Part shown: one piece after another, positions 8,425 through 17,488 of the stretch
Layout: each line of letters opens with the position of its first letter
Position numbering within the stretch: the stretch's first letter is position 1
Assembly: GCA_028873695.1 (NCBI GenBank)
Contig: JAPPNU010000036.1
Span: 1-43,615 of the forward strand
From: Gemmatimonadota bacterium
GTDB taxonomy: Bacteria > Latescibacterota > UBA2968 > GCA-2709665
DNA: 43,615 nucleotides
Direction: 5' to 3'
The notes under the pieces: generated by a model
What the model saw: the letters and a program-made list of their open reading frames with translations, nothing else
Database searches by the model: none
Told to the model about the DNA's origin: nothing
Position numbers and translations under genes: made by a program

Positions 8425-11400
8425 ATGCGTTTCCTTCCAAATGGACTGAATATTCCGGACGAACTGCTTGAAGCACGCGACCAAGGAAACGTGGTATTCC
8501 TTTGCGGTGCCGGGGTTTCGTACGCCGCCGGAATGCCCGATTTCCAAGGATTGGCAAGATATGTGGTCGAAGAGCTAGGGGCACCACAAGACGCGCCATC
8601 GCGTAAGATGCTGTCGAGGTGGGACGACGAGAAAATACCAACAGACGCACATCCTTCGCTCGATCAGATATTCAACCTTTTGCAGCAGGAATACGCGGCG
8701 AGTGAGATAGACTACTTAATTGCGAAACGGCTGAGGACGAAACCTGACGTGAACGTAAACGCGCATAAGACGATCTTGCGCCTGTCTAAAGGTGCTGACC
8801 ACGAACCACAAATCGTGACTACGAACTTCGACCTTCTTTTCGAGCGAGCCGCTGCCCGAAATTTGAAGACCGATACCTCGCCAGCGCTGCCCGATTTGGC
8901 CAATGGAAAATCGTTGAACGGACTCGTCTATCTCCACGGCCGGATTAACTCCAGCATCAAACGTGGTGAAGGTCGGCAAGGGTTCATTGTAAGCAGTTCG
9001 GATTTCGGGCGGGCCTACCTTGCAGAGGGCTGGGCAACGCGTTTCATTCGAGATCTTCTCGACCAATACACAGTTGTTCTACTTGGATATTCCGCAAACG
9101 ATCCGCCCGTCAGATACTTGCTTCAGGGTTTGCATACCCGACGTCACGGGAATCGAGCGAGGCTCTTCACGTTCGACAGTGGGACCGAAGTGGAAGTCCA
9201 GCCGCGTTGGCGAGATAGTGGAGTTCGGGTGCTCGCGTATCCTGTGACGGACGTCGCTCACTCCGCTCTATGGGACACACTCTCAGCGTGGGCAGACCGT
9301 GCAGACGATCCCGAGACCTGGCGAGAGCGAATAGTTGATCTGGCCAAGAAAGGGCCGAGAGGTCTTGCGGCATACGAACGAGGTCAAGTTGCATCGCTCA
9401 TCAGAACCAATACAGGTTCGAAGCGGTTCGCGAATTCAAATCCACCACCGCCCGGTGAATGGCTGTGCGTTTTCGACCACTACGTCAGATATGGCTCGGT
9501 TGGGACAAGCTTTGACGAGTCATCTCCTCCGTTCGACCCCTTCACAAACTATCGTCTGGACGATGATCCTCCTCGTCCAGCGGAAGACTTGAGATTTAAC
9601 GGTTCACCTCCAGGCGACGATCTGTTGGCTTCAACGGCTATCGAACACCATCCAGACCAAAGAACAAGGCTCTCAGGAACTGGTCTTGAGTGTATTGGGC
9701 ACCTGTCCCCACGGATGTTTCACCTTGCCCAATGGATTGGAAGTGTAGTGCATCAACCCGTCGTCCCGTGGTGGGTGGCGCGGTATGATCGTTTGCATCC
9801 CTTCCTTCTCGACGAAATTAGTCGACGTGTTGACCATGATGAACTTCCGACAGCCGCCAAACGGACTTGGCAAATCCTGTTGGAGAAGTTTCATACGACT
9901 TCCGATGACCAAGACCGACATTGGCACAATATGTGCAGTCGTATAAAGGCCGAGGGATGGAAAAACATCGTAATTCGTGAATTCGATAGAAAGGCGACCC
10001 CCTACGTAAGGACCGAACGACCGTTTGGCGTTGCATCTTCTCGTCCGCCGGATGAAGAGTGGCCACAGCTTCGCTTGTCTGACATTTCCCATTTTGAGGT
10101 CGCGTTTCCAGGTCATGATACAGAACGGCCGGAAATTCCCGATGCAGTTTTACCGAAGATTTATCGAATCGTTCGCAGGCACCTGGAATTGGCGGCGGGA
10201 TTTCTGGAGGATATCGGAATACCATATTTGAAGACCGAGACCTTTTATCCAGAAGACAAGCCGGGTCAGACCCACCTCACGGAAGAGAGTGAATATCTAC
10301 TATGGTTCCGTGGATTGTTTGACAGATTGGTCAAGTCATATCCTGAGTTGGCTAGAGCCGACTCAGCACTGTGGCCCAAGGATGAACCATTCTTCTTCAA
10401 CAAGATTCACCTTTATGCCTGGTCGTTCCATGAACTCTTCTCGGGCAGACAGGTCGCTGATGGGCTGCTTTCGCTTTCCGACGATTCGTTTTGGAATCAT
10501 GGATACCGCCGTGAGTTACTTCATCTACTGAGACGTCGTTGGATTGATATTCCGTCCGAAAAGCAGGAATTGCTGGAAAAGAGGATAGTCAATGGTCCGA
10601 AACGTCACCATTCGGAACCGGAAGAGGATTACAAGAGATTTCGTTCGATAACTTCAGCGATAATCCTCGGATGGCTATCAGGACAGGGGTGCGAGCTTTG
10701 CGAGGAAACACTCGAAATCCTGCCTCGCCTGCGCGGTGCGGATCCAAGCTGGTGTCCCGAGTGGGACGAAATGGCCGACGATAGTCTCTCAGGCCGTGGA
10801 GGTGTCGTAAATGTTGACCCCGATCCATCTAAGATTATCGGGGCGCCGGTAAGTCAAATAGTTGAATTGGCAAAGAAACACACTCGACGCCCAATCGGCG
10901 AATTGACCGAATACAAGCCATTCGACGGCCTGGTTGCCGAGCGTCCTTTGCGAGCAGTCACCGCCCTTGCACAGGAAGCAAAACGAGGCGAGTTTCCGCT
11001 GGAATTCTGGCGCTCTGCACTTGAAACCTGGCCGCAGGACGTACGCTTTCGACTTACATGCTTGTTTGCCGCTAGAATAGCCCGACTACCGTCCGAGACT
11101 ATCGTCGAGTTGAAGTACCAGGTATTTCACTGGCTGTCGGATCACTTTCCCAATCTGGCAGCGCAGGATCAACCTCGCGCCTTGAATTTACTTGACGCGC
11201 TTTTGGACAAGCTATATGAACGTGGGCCAGAGGCAACGGAGAGCGGACAGGGTGACACATTTGTAGGCGGCGTCCGTCAAAACCATTCTCGAAGGACAGT
11301 TGGTTACGCATTAAACAGCCCTGTCGGAACGGTGACGCAGTTACTTCTCGATCTTCTTAATTCAAAAAACCCCGGAAAGGGATCGTCCATTCAACCAGAA

Positions 11401-12243
11401 ATCAAGTCGAGGTTAGAAACACTTATTACCGCTCCGGGCGAGGGTGCTGACCACGCAGTTTGTTTACTAGCGTCTGATTTCCTTTGGCTTGAACATATCG
11501 ACCGCAGTTGGGCACATTCTACAATTCTACCCTGGTTCCAATTGGATCATCCGCGGTCAGAACCCGCATGGAATGGGTTGTTGTATGACTCGAAGCCGAA
11601 GCCGGATTTATTCCTGTTGATTAAACCCGACTTCATGGACACGGTCTTGCACGCGACAAGTTCGAACTGGGACGATCAGTCACTTCATCGACTACATGAA
11701 TATTTGGTTCTTGGCTGCTTCTGGCACAAAGAAAGTGATGCCTACATCACCTTTGAAGAGACTCGCGAGGTCCTGCAGAAGACCAACGACGTTGGACGTG
11801 TTAACGCTCTCGATTCGTTCGGACGGCTTGTCGGGGGCAAACAGCATGTTTGGAACGGATTTGGCAAGCGATTCATTGAAAACGCGTGGCCAAGGGAATT
11901 GCGTTTCCAGACTGCGGAGACATCGCGCCAATTTGTGAATCTTGCAGAAGAGGCCGGTGATTTCTTTCCGGACGTAGTTAGGACAACTCTTCCTTTTCTT
12001 GTTCCAATCGAGAAATATTGGTCCGTATATGGTTTAATTGCGTCAATTAAGAGGAGACCTCGTAGATTTCCGCAGAGGTTTCCCGAAGCTACGTTGTCGC
12101 TCATAGACAAGCTTGTCCCCGAAAACCCTCTCGAGAAACCTTACGAACTGGATGCCGCGCTGGAGATGATCGCGGAAGCAAAGCCACGACTTCGTCGAGA
12201 TGAACGATGGTTACGACTAAAGAACATTACACCTGATGATTGA
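8425..12243 (+). CDS. Large SIR2-domain NADase-like defence protein
   Basis: A 1272-aa protein with an N-terminal SIR2-like domain (about 1-260): nucleotide-binding GAGVS at 28-32, TTNFD at 132-136 (Asn134 in the position of the catalytic Asn of SIR2 NADases), LHG with His171, and GYSANDPPVRYLL near 222. The remaining ~1000 residues are mostly helical, without a motif I recognise, and probably form a sensor or scaffold. In phage defence such SIR2 enzymes (ThsA, DSR proteins, SIR2-pAgo) destroy NAD+ on infection; the architecture with a long C-terminal region resembles the DSR group. It lies 54 bp after hsdS, in the same direction, so it may act as a suicide back-up to the restriction system (inferred). 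The trigger cannot be read from sequence. Confidence 0.8.
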   Translation: MRFLPNGLNIPDELLEARDQGNVVFLCGAGVSYAAGMPDFQGLARYVVEELGAPQDAPSRKMLSRWDDEKIPTDAHPSLDQIFNLLQQEYAASEIDYLIAKRLRTKPDVNVNAHKTILRLSKGADHEPQIVTTNFDLLFERAAARNLKTDTSPALPDLANGKSLNGLVYLHGRINSSIKRGEGRQGFIVSSSDFGRAYLAEGWATRFIRDLLDQYTVVLLGYSANDPPVRYLLQGLHTRRHGNRARLFTFDSGTEVEVQPRWRDSGVRVLAYPVTDVAHSALWDTLSAWADRADDPETWRERIVDLAKKGPRGLAAYERGQVASLIRTNTGSKRFANSNPPPPGEWLCVFDHYVRYGSVGTSFDESSPPFDPFTNYRLDDDPPRPAEDLRFNGSPPGDDLLASTAIEHHPDQRTRLSGTGLECIGHLSPRMFHLAQWIGSVVHQPVVPWWVARYDRLHPFLLDEISRRVDHDELPTAAKRTWQILLEKFHTTSDDQDRHWHNMCSRIKAEGWKNIVIREFDRKATPYVRTERPFGVASSRPPDEEWPQLRLSDISHFEVAFPGHDTERPEIPDAVLPKIYRIVRRHLELAAGFLEDIGIPYLKTETFYPEDKPGQTHLTEESEYLLWFRGLFDRLVKSYPELARADSALWPKDEPFFFNKIHLYAWSFHELFSGRQVADGLLSLSDDSFWNHGYRRELLHLLRRRWIDIPSEKQELLEKRIVNGPKRHHSEPEEDYKRFRSITSAIILGWLSGQGCELCEETLEILPRLRGADPSWCPEWDEMADDSLSGRGGVVNVDPDPSKIIGAPVSQIVELAKKHTRRPIGELTEYKPFDGLVAERPLRAVTALAQEAKRGEFPLEFWRSALETWPQDVRFRLTCLFAARIARLPSETIVELKYQVFHWLSDHFPNLAAQDQPRALNLLDALLDKLYERGPEATESGQGDTFVGGVRQNHSRRTVGYALNSPVGTVTQLLLDLLNSKNPGKGSSIQPEIKSRLETLITAPGEGADHAVCLLASDFLWLEHIDRSWAHSTILPWFQLDHPRSEPAWNGLLYDSKPKPDLFLLIKPDFMDTVLHATSSNWDDQSLHRLHEYLVLGCFWHKESDAYITFEETREVLQKTNDVGRVNALDSFGRLVGGKQHVWNGFGKRFIENAWPRELRFQTAETSRQFVNLAEEAGDFFPDVVRTTLPFLVPIEKYWSVYGLIASIKRRPRRFPQRFPEATLSLIDKLVPENPLEKPYELDAALEMIAEAKPRLRRDERWLRLKNITPDD

Positions 12244-12413
12244 GACTCCGGCCAGGATTTTGAAGATTACGACCATCTGTCGTCTGTCGGAATCTCTGTC
12301 GGGTTCGATTCAAGTAGGCTACAGAATCACTATCAACTAAGATACACCCGTCCTACAGGCAGGGCGATTTTGCCGTACTTTGTCCGTGGCGGCCAGCCCG
12401 ATTCCCAGTTTAA

Positions 12414-12603
12414 CCTTGATTTGTAAGTCTTCGGGGACGTTAATTCGAATATGTGCTTGTAAATAAAGGCGATTACACGGCTGATTACCAGGATACACCA
12501 GGTCACTGGCCGTGAACGGAAAAAACGTCCTTCCATACGTCGATAACGCCCCGTCTGGGAGGGCTTTATCGCGTCGCCGCGTTGCTGTTTTTTCGGATTG
12601 AGG
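12414..12603 (-). mobile_element. MITE-like element, copy 1
   Basis: A 190-bp segment that is the reverse complement of 20231-20421, with roughly 93% identity by eye. Both ends abut TTAA (12410-12413 and 12604-12607), and the termini are short imperfect inverted repeats (TTAACCTxxAT). An internal imperfect hairpin begins and ends with CGATAA/TTATCG (12541-12571). No transposase is encoded, so it is a non-autonomous element. The rest of the 12244-12737 gap between the SIR2 gene and the ATPase gene holds nothing I recognise. Listed on the - strand to match the orientation of copy 2. Confidence 0.8.
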
Positions 12604-12737
12604 TTAATTCGTCAATTCGAACGTCATTGAACTTTGGTACGACTGTGTTCTTCAGTGGCCTATGGCCGTGCCAGGTTTACGAAGACGTCGGAACCGCCAG
12701 CGCGAGATTCAGATGAGATCCAACAGGGATATTAATA

Positions 12738-14480
12738 ATGTTAACCAAACTCACCATCCGCAACTTTAAGCGCTTCGGTGAGGTGGAGATCGAACTCGGG
12801 AGTCCGGTGGTTTTCATCGGTCCTAACAACTCCGGGAAGACCTCTGCCATGCAGGCGCTGGCGCTCTGGGATATCGGACTCATGCGCTGGAATGAGAAGC
12901 GTTCCGGCAAGAGTACGCCCGAAAAGCGTCCCGGAGTCACCATCAATAGGCGAGACCTTGTTTCGATTCCAATTCCTGAGGCGAATCTTCTCTGGCGCGA
13001 TCTTCACGTGCGTGACGTTAGAACGGTCGATGGCAAGCAGCGTACCAGCAATGTTCGCATTGATATCGTTGTAGAGGGCGTTACGGAGGACAAGCACTGG
13101 AAGTGCGGCCTTGAGTTCGACTATGCGAACGACCAGTCATTCTACTGCAGGCCGCTACGGTTATCAGATTGCAAAACGCCAGATCGGATGCCCGTTCCAG
13201 ACGAGGCCGGTAGCACACGAATTGCATTTCTGCCGCCAATGTCGGGTCTGGCGGCGACAGAGACGCGCCTCGACGAGGGTGCTGTCAACGTACGGATTGG
13301 CGAGGGTCGTACCGCAGAAGTTCTGCGTAACCTGTGCTTCCAGGTTCATCAGTCGCAGCCGGATCAGTGGAATGTGCTTGTTGAGCAAATACAGACCCTT
13401 TTCGGATCACGGCTTGATCCACCCCGTTACGTCCCAGAACGGGGAGAGATCGCGATGACTTACCGTGAGCAGCACGTCCGGCTCGATCTGTCGTCAGCCG
13501 GGCGGGGGCTCCAACAGACGCTTCTATTGTTGGCGTATATGTACTCGAACCCGGGTGCTGTGCTGCTGCTGGATGAACCGGATGCTCACTTGGAGATTCT
13601 TCGACAACGCCAGATTTACAGTCTTCTCACCGAAGTAGCGCGCGTCAGCGGCAGCCAGATAATTGCTGCGAGTCATTCCGAAGTGCTGTTGAACGAGGCT
13701 GCCGGTAGAGACCTGGTCGTTGCTTTTGTCGGCCCGCCGCATCGAATCGACGACCGCGGTAGTCAGGTGCTAAAGGCGCTGAACGAGATCGGGTATGAAC
13801 AATATTTCCAGGCGGAACAGACCGGGTGGATACTCTACCTGGAGGGGTCAACGGACCTGTCGATACTGCAGGCATTTGCAAAACGGCTTAACCACGAACG
13901 TGCAATCAAGGCGCTTGAGCGGCCCTTTGTGCATTACGTAGGAAACCGCCCACCCGCCGTTCGCCGTCACTTCCATGGATTGAGGGAAGCTTTCCCCGGG
14001 CTTCGGGGGGTTGCATTGTTCGACCGTATCGAATCCGGGATTGGCGACTTGTCCCCGGTTGAATGCCTGAGTTGGGAGCGTCAAGAGATTGAGAACTATC
14101 TCTCTTCAAGGGCTACACTTTTAGCTTTCGCTGAGGCGCTGAGTCCAGGCGACGTTCCAGGACCCCTGTTTGCGGCGCCTGAGAGACAGCGGCGCGTTAA
14201 AGCGATGCAAGCGGCAATCGACGAAATCGAGTCCGCGCTCGAGGCGTTGGGAAAGCCGTCGCCATGGAGCGAGGACATTAAGGCGAGTGACGAGTTTCTT
14301 GATCCGCTTTTCGCTTCCTATTTTAAGAGACTTGAACTACCGAACTTGATGGCCAAGAAGAACTTCTATGAACTCGTCGATTGCGTTCCTGACAGCGAAA
14401 TCGATCCGGAAATTCAAGAGAAACTTGACGCAATTGCGGATGTCGCGGAAGCCGCGTCCCCAGCGGGAGAACCGTCGTGA
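12738..14480 (+). CDS. OLD-like AAA ATPase with TOPRIM-like C-terminal domain
   Basis: A 580-aa ATPase. Walker A GPNNSGKT lies at residues 28-35, the ABC-type Walker B LLLDEPDAHLE around 279, followed by ASHSE (H-loop). After about residue 350 comes a TOPRIM-like region: LYLEGSTDLS with Glu369 and ALFDRIE with Asp429. The second acidic motif is DRIE rather than the DxD of OLD and GajA nucleases, so nuclease activity is uncertain. Proteins of this layout (OLD, GajA) act as ATP-gated nucleases in phage defence. The stop overlaps the next start (GTGA at 14477-14480), so the two are translationally coupled. The C-terminal half is duplicated at 18585-19496. Confidence 0.8.
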   Translation: MLTKLTIRNFKRFGEVEIELGSPVVFIGPNNSGKTSAMQALALWDIGLMRWNEKRSGKSTPEKRPGVTINRRDLVSIPIPEANLLWRDLHVRDVRTVDGKQRTSNVRIDIVVEGVTEDKHWKCGLEFDYANDQSFYCRPLRLSDCKTPDRMPVPDEAGSTRIAFLPPMSGLAATETRLDEGAVNVRIGEGRTAEVLRNLCFQVHQSQPDQWNVLVEQIQTLFGSRLDPPRYVPERGEIAMTYREQHVRLDLSSAGRGLQQTLLLLAYMYSNPGAVLLLDEPDAHLEILRQRQIYSLLTEVARVSGSQIIAASHSEVLLNEAAGRDLVVAFVGPPHRIDDRGSQVLKALNEIGYEQYFQAEQTGWILYLEGSTDLSILQAFAKRLNHERAIKALERPFVHYVGNRPPAVRRHFHGLREAFPGLRGVALFDRIESGIGDLSPVECLSWERQEIENYLSSRATLLAFAEALSPGDVPGPLFAAPERQRRVKAMQAAIDEIESALEALGKPSPWSEDIKASDEFLDPLFASYFKRLELPNLMAKKNFYELVDCVPDSEIDPEIQEKLDAIADVAEAASPAGEPS

Positions 14481-16222
14481 GCCTGACTGCCTTCAGTATC
14501 GCCAACTTCAAGGCCTTTGCTGCTTCACAGCGAATACCACTGCGGCCAATCACGCTTATCTACGGCGCCAACAGTTCAGGCAAATCGAGTGCAATACATG
14601 CGCTAGCACTGGCGCACCACGCTATCGAGACCGGTGACCTCGACATACAGCGGCCCCGAATCGGCGGCGAGGCCATCGATCTTGGTGGTTTCCGGCAGTA
14701 CGTTCATCGGCGCGAGTGGGCTCGTCAGGTCGAGCTTGGTTTCGAACTTGATCCGACGCGCCTCAACGGCAGTGGCGCGGAGCTTGTTAGTGCGGCGCGC
14801 GAGATTCGGGTAGAGTTAGCAATAGGGAAGGGGTTTGCGAGTGAGCAACAGACACTCTTTGGGGACAAGGCGCGCGCATTCGATCCTGACGGTGCTACGC
14901 GTGTGGAGAGATTCGCGTTGGATGTCGACGGAGAGTTTTTGCTGGCCATGAGTGCGAGACGCGGCAGACTCCTGGGCATGGATCGGCTCGAACCCGGCCA
15001 TGCAATTATTCGTGACCTGTGTCGGCGGCGTTTGAACCAATTCAATATCGGGCAGGAATCTAAGGAAGTTGCTTTCGATACCTATGAAAGAGCGCTCAAT
15101 TTCCTGGTACCCAATGTTACCGCCAGCAACCGCGGGCTCTTCCCTCGAATCGAAAACGTGCCCGAAACGAACGCAGCACATGCCGAAGTCCGGGACAGAG
15201 TCGTGCATGACTTTATACCGCTTGACGCGTTGCGTGATCTGATGGAGGGTATCGGCGTTGCACTCGAGGATGAATTAGGTAGACTTCATTATCTCGGGCC
15301 GTTACGATCCTATACGCCCAGACATTTGGCTTTTTCGCAGCATCACGACCCCAACCGGTTCGCAGGTGGCGGCTACGCGTGGGACGTGGTTCGTGACAAT
15401 CCCGAAGTGCGTAGTCTCGTCAATCAATGGTTGGGCGACTCAGAACGGCTGAAGACACCCTACGAACTCCAGGTACGCGATTTGCTGCAGGCAGACATGG
15501 TGTCAGGTGAGGTTCCAGCGAAGCTTCGGAAGGCGATGCACGATCTTCTCGCGTCACTTCTAAGCCGAATGGACGCACGGGAACTTATAGACTTGAAGGT
15601 CCTCGCAGATCGTCGTGCTGAGCAGATTGCGGAACTGGACCCCGAGGATGAGGAGGATTTGATCCCCGATATTGAGGAACTATTGTCCTCGATGAGTGAC
15701 GAGGGCGAGATTTCCGATCGATGGGTGGAGGAGATGGTGGCGGCACGGTCGGACGCCATACAACAGCTTGTACTCGTCGACAAACGGACTGGAACACCCG
15801 TAAGTCACCGCGATGTCGGCATTGGCGTCAGCCAGGTGCTTCCAGTTCTAGTGTCTGCTTATGCGTCGAATAACAAACTTCTTGCAATCGAGCAGCCCGA
15901 GATTCACCTTCATCCCGCGCTTCAAGCCGAACTGGGTGATGTCTTTCTGGAGTCGGCGTTGGGTGACAACGGCAACACGTTTCTCATCGAAACACATAGC
16001 GAACATCTCCTCCTGCGAATTCTTCGACGAATTCGCGAGACAACTGATGGTGAGCTTCCGGAAGGTTCTCTGCCGGTCCAGCCCTACCAGGTCGCGGTAC
16101 TCTTCGTTCAGCCCGGAGCCCACGACACGGAAGTCATTGAGATTCCCGTCACTCCAGAAGGCGAGTTTGAGCGCACGTGGCCCGGTGGTTTTTTCACTGA
16201 GCGCGCGGAGGAGCTCTTCTGA
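14477..16222 (+). CDS. AAA ATPase, DUF3696 family
   Basis: A 581-aa ATPase starting at GTG 14477. Walker A GANSSGKS is at 30-37; the helical insertion is long (about 60-430); GIGVSQVLPVLV is a signature-like region, Walker B reads LLAIEQPEIHLHP, and the H-loop is ETHSE. It ends in WPGGFFTERAEELF, typical of the C-terminal DUF3696 extension. Such ATPases occur with nuclease-like partners in mobile defence clusters. Here it is coupled to the OLD-like gene upstream (4-bp overlap) and followed after 2 bp by the PLD-like gene, so the three make one unit. A copy of its first ~19 codons exists at 19502. Confidence 0.82.
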   Translation: MSLTAFSIANFKAFAASQRIPLRPITLIYGANSSGKSSAIHALALAHHAIETGDLDIQRPRIGGEAIDLGGFRQYVHRREWARQVELGFELDPTRLNGSGAELVSAAREIRVELAIGKGFASEQQTLFGDKARAFDPDGATRVERFALDVDGEFLLAMSARRGRLLGMDRLEPGHAIIRDLCRRRLNQFNIGQESKEVAFDTYERALNFLVPNVTASNRGLFPRIENVPETNAAHAEVRDRVVHDFIPLDALRDLMEGIGVALEDELGRLHYLGPLRSYTPRHLAFSQHHDPNRFAGGGYAWDVVRDNPEVRSLVNQWLGDSERLKTPYELQVRDLLQADMVSGEVPAKLRKAMHDLLASLLSRMDARELIDLKVLADRRAEQIAELDPEDEEDLIPDIEELLSSMSDEGEISDRWVEEMVAARSDAIQQLVLVDKRTGTPVSHRDVGIGVSQVLPVLVSAYASNNKLLAIEQPEIHLHPALQAELGDVFLESALGDNGNTFLIETHSEHLLLRILRRIRETTDGELPEGSLPVQPYQVAVLFVQPGAHDTEVIEIPVTPEGEFERTWPGGFFTERAEELF

Positions 16223-16224
16223 GT

Positions 16225-17172
16225 ATGATCTACGAATACGCACTGGAACCGGAACTCGTAGCGACCTGGACTGAGCGAAAGGCATTTCGTTATTTCATGT
16301 CGAGTTTCGATTTCGGTCAAGGGCGGGGAGTCTCGTGGTATCCAAAACACTGGAGGCGTCTCGTTAGGCAGTCATTTGACTGTACTGGCGACATTGCCCA
16401 GACGCGTCTGACAGAATTGCTAAACCGACTGTCTGAACAGATGGTACGGCGTCGGAATTACGATTGGGATAGTGGCTCAGGACACTGGTTGGAGAATGCT
16501 GAGCGTGAACACGAGCGGTTTCCCTTTCATGCAATCGTTGCCCGAAAGAACCCCCAGGGCCAGGAGCATGTGCTCACCGAGGGCGAACTTGATTCTGACG
16601 AATCCGACCGTTGGACCGTGAGCAATCGGCTGGTTGTCGCGAGGAAAGCAACGGATATGGCTGACGCTGTGGCACCGTTACTACGGTGCAGTTTGCGAGT
16701 GATATTTGTAGACCCTTACTTTCGTCCTCAGGATCGAAGATATCAGCGCGCATTTGGCGCTTTTCTCGATCAGATAGCTGGGCCGCGTCCCGTTGAGGCA
16801 CCAGAACGTATCGAAATACACGCATCGACGAAATATGAATGCTCTGAAGAGTTTTTTTACGAACAGTGTACAAAGAAACTCCCCAGTTGGGTGCCGCTCG
16901 GAATGCGAGTCTTCGTACGCCGCCTGAGGCAGAAACCGGGAGGCGAAAGCCTGCATAATCGATATATTCTTACAGACCGAGGCGGTGTGATCTTTAGCGC
17001 TGGCCTTGACGAAGCAAAGGACGGTGAAAGTGCTACGGACGATCTTGCATTGATGGATCGATACCAATACGACAATCGCTGGTCTCAATATGGAGGTGAT
17101 CCACCGGCTGGTTTTGAGCAGGAACGAGAGGGTATTGAGTTGGTCGGTACGAGACAGCTGCCCTCGCCGTAG
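16225..17172 (+). CDS. PLD-like domain protein, third gene of the ATPase cassette
   Basis: A 315-aa protein. The C-terminal half resembles a phospholipase D/nuclease fold: a hydrophobic strand ending in VDPYF near residue 170, then H244-N-R246-Y-I-L-T-D251 followed by GGVIFSAGLDE. This is the HKD motif pattern HxKx4D with Arg in place of Lys. The N-terminal 150 residues are not recognised. PLD-family nucleases act as dimers or with two HKD motifs; only one is visible here. Its position 2 bp after the DUF3696 gene implies co-translation and a shared function, perhaps as the effector (inferred). The Lys-to-Arg change could weaken catalysis. Confidence 0.55.
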   Translation: MIYEYALEPELVATWTERKAFRYFMSSFDFGQGRGVSWYPKHWRRLVRQSFDCTGDIAQTRLTELLNRLSEQMVRRRNYDWDSGSGHWLENAEREHERFPFHAIVARKNPQGQEHVLTEGELDSDESDRWTVSNRLVVARKATDMADAVAPLLRCSLRVIFVDPYFRPQDRRYQRAFGAFLDQIAGPRPVEAPERIEIHASTKYECSEEFFYEQCTKKLPSWVPLGMRVFVRRLRQKPGGESLHNRYILTDRGGVIFSAGLDEAKDGESATDDLALMDRYQYDNRWSQYGGDPPAGFEQEREGIELVGTRQLPSP

Positions 17173-17174
17173 CT

Positions 17175-17369
17175 GGCTTTGCAGAAATCCTGGATAAATT
17201 GCCCGATATCGACCGCCTGGAAGGCTTCCGCGCCGGCGGTCGAAGTCTTTATCGCCGCGTGCTCGTGCCAGTCAGGGCGAAAGATCTGTACACCGTCGCC
17301 TGGACATACGCGGTGGAGACGAAACCGCTCGATTGGCCGAAGCTGGTTTCGGGATGTTGGACGGGGTGA
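17175..17369 (+). pseudogene. Fragment of gamma-glutamylcyclotransferase-like (GGCT/AIG2) gene
   Basis: A 65-codon open segment without a start, reading FAEILDKLPDIDRLEGF then RAGGRSLYRRVLVPV and VAWTYAVE, ending with TGA 17367-17369. The pattern LEGF...G..YRR..V.V......AWTY is that of the C-terminal part of GGCT-like proteins, which cleave gamma-glutamyl bonds. The N-terminal half, including the YGSL substrate loop, is missing. It directly follows the PLD-like gene and is best read as a 5'-truncated relic joined there by rearrangement. Confidence 0.5.
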
Positions 17370-17472
17370 AAACGCTGGTTTTCGCGCGAGATCCAAAACG
17401 CGGCGGCAAGCCAGGCAATCAGTTCGATTCGTCAAGGTGACTAATAAATCGACGACACGTGCAAGCGGACAA

Positions 17473-17488
17473 TGGCACGCGGTTTGCA
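17473..17488 (+). promoter_or_regulatory. Consensus sigma-54 promoter with no intact gene behind it
   Basis: TGGCACG, four bases, then TTGCA gives the complete -24/-12 consensus with GG and GC spaced as sigma-54 requires. The predicted start is near 17499. A TGGAGGA ribosome-binding site at 17504-17510 leads to GTG at 17517, but that frame stops after 11 codons (17550-17552). The promoter seems to have lost its gene. Sigma-54 promoters need an enhancer-binding activator, none of which is encoded here. Confidence 0.55.

Noticed and set aside
12333..12536. 67-codon - strand frame in MITE copy 1, similar to the start of the + frame at 20329
   Set aside because: The similarity exists only because both frames run through the repeated element; there is no ribosome-binding site and the two frames continue into unrelated flanks.
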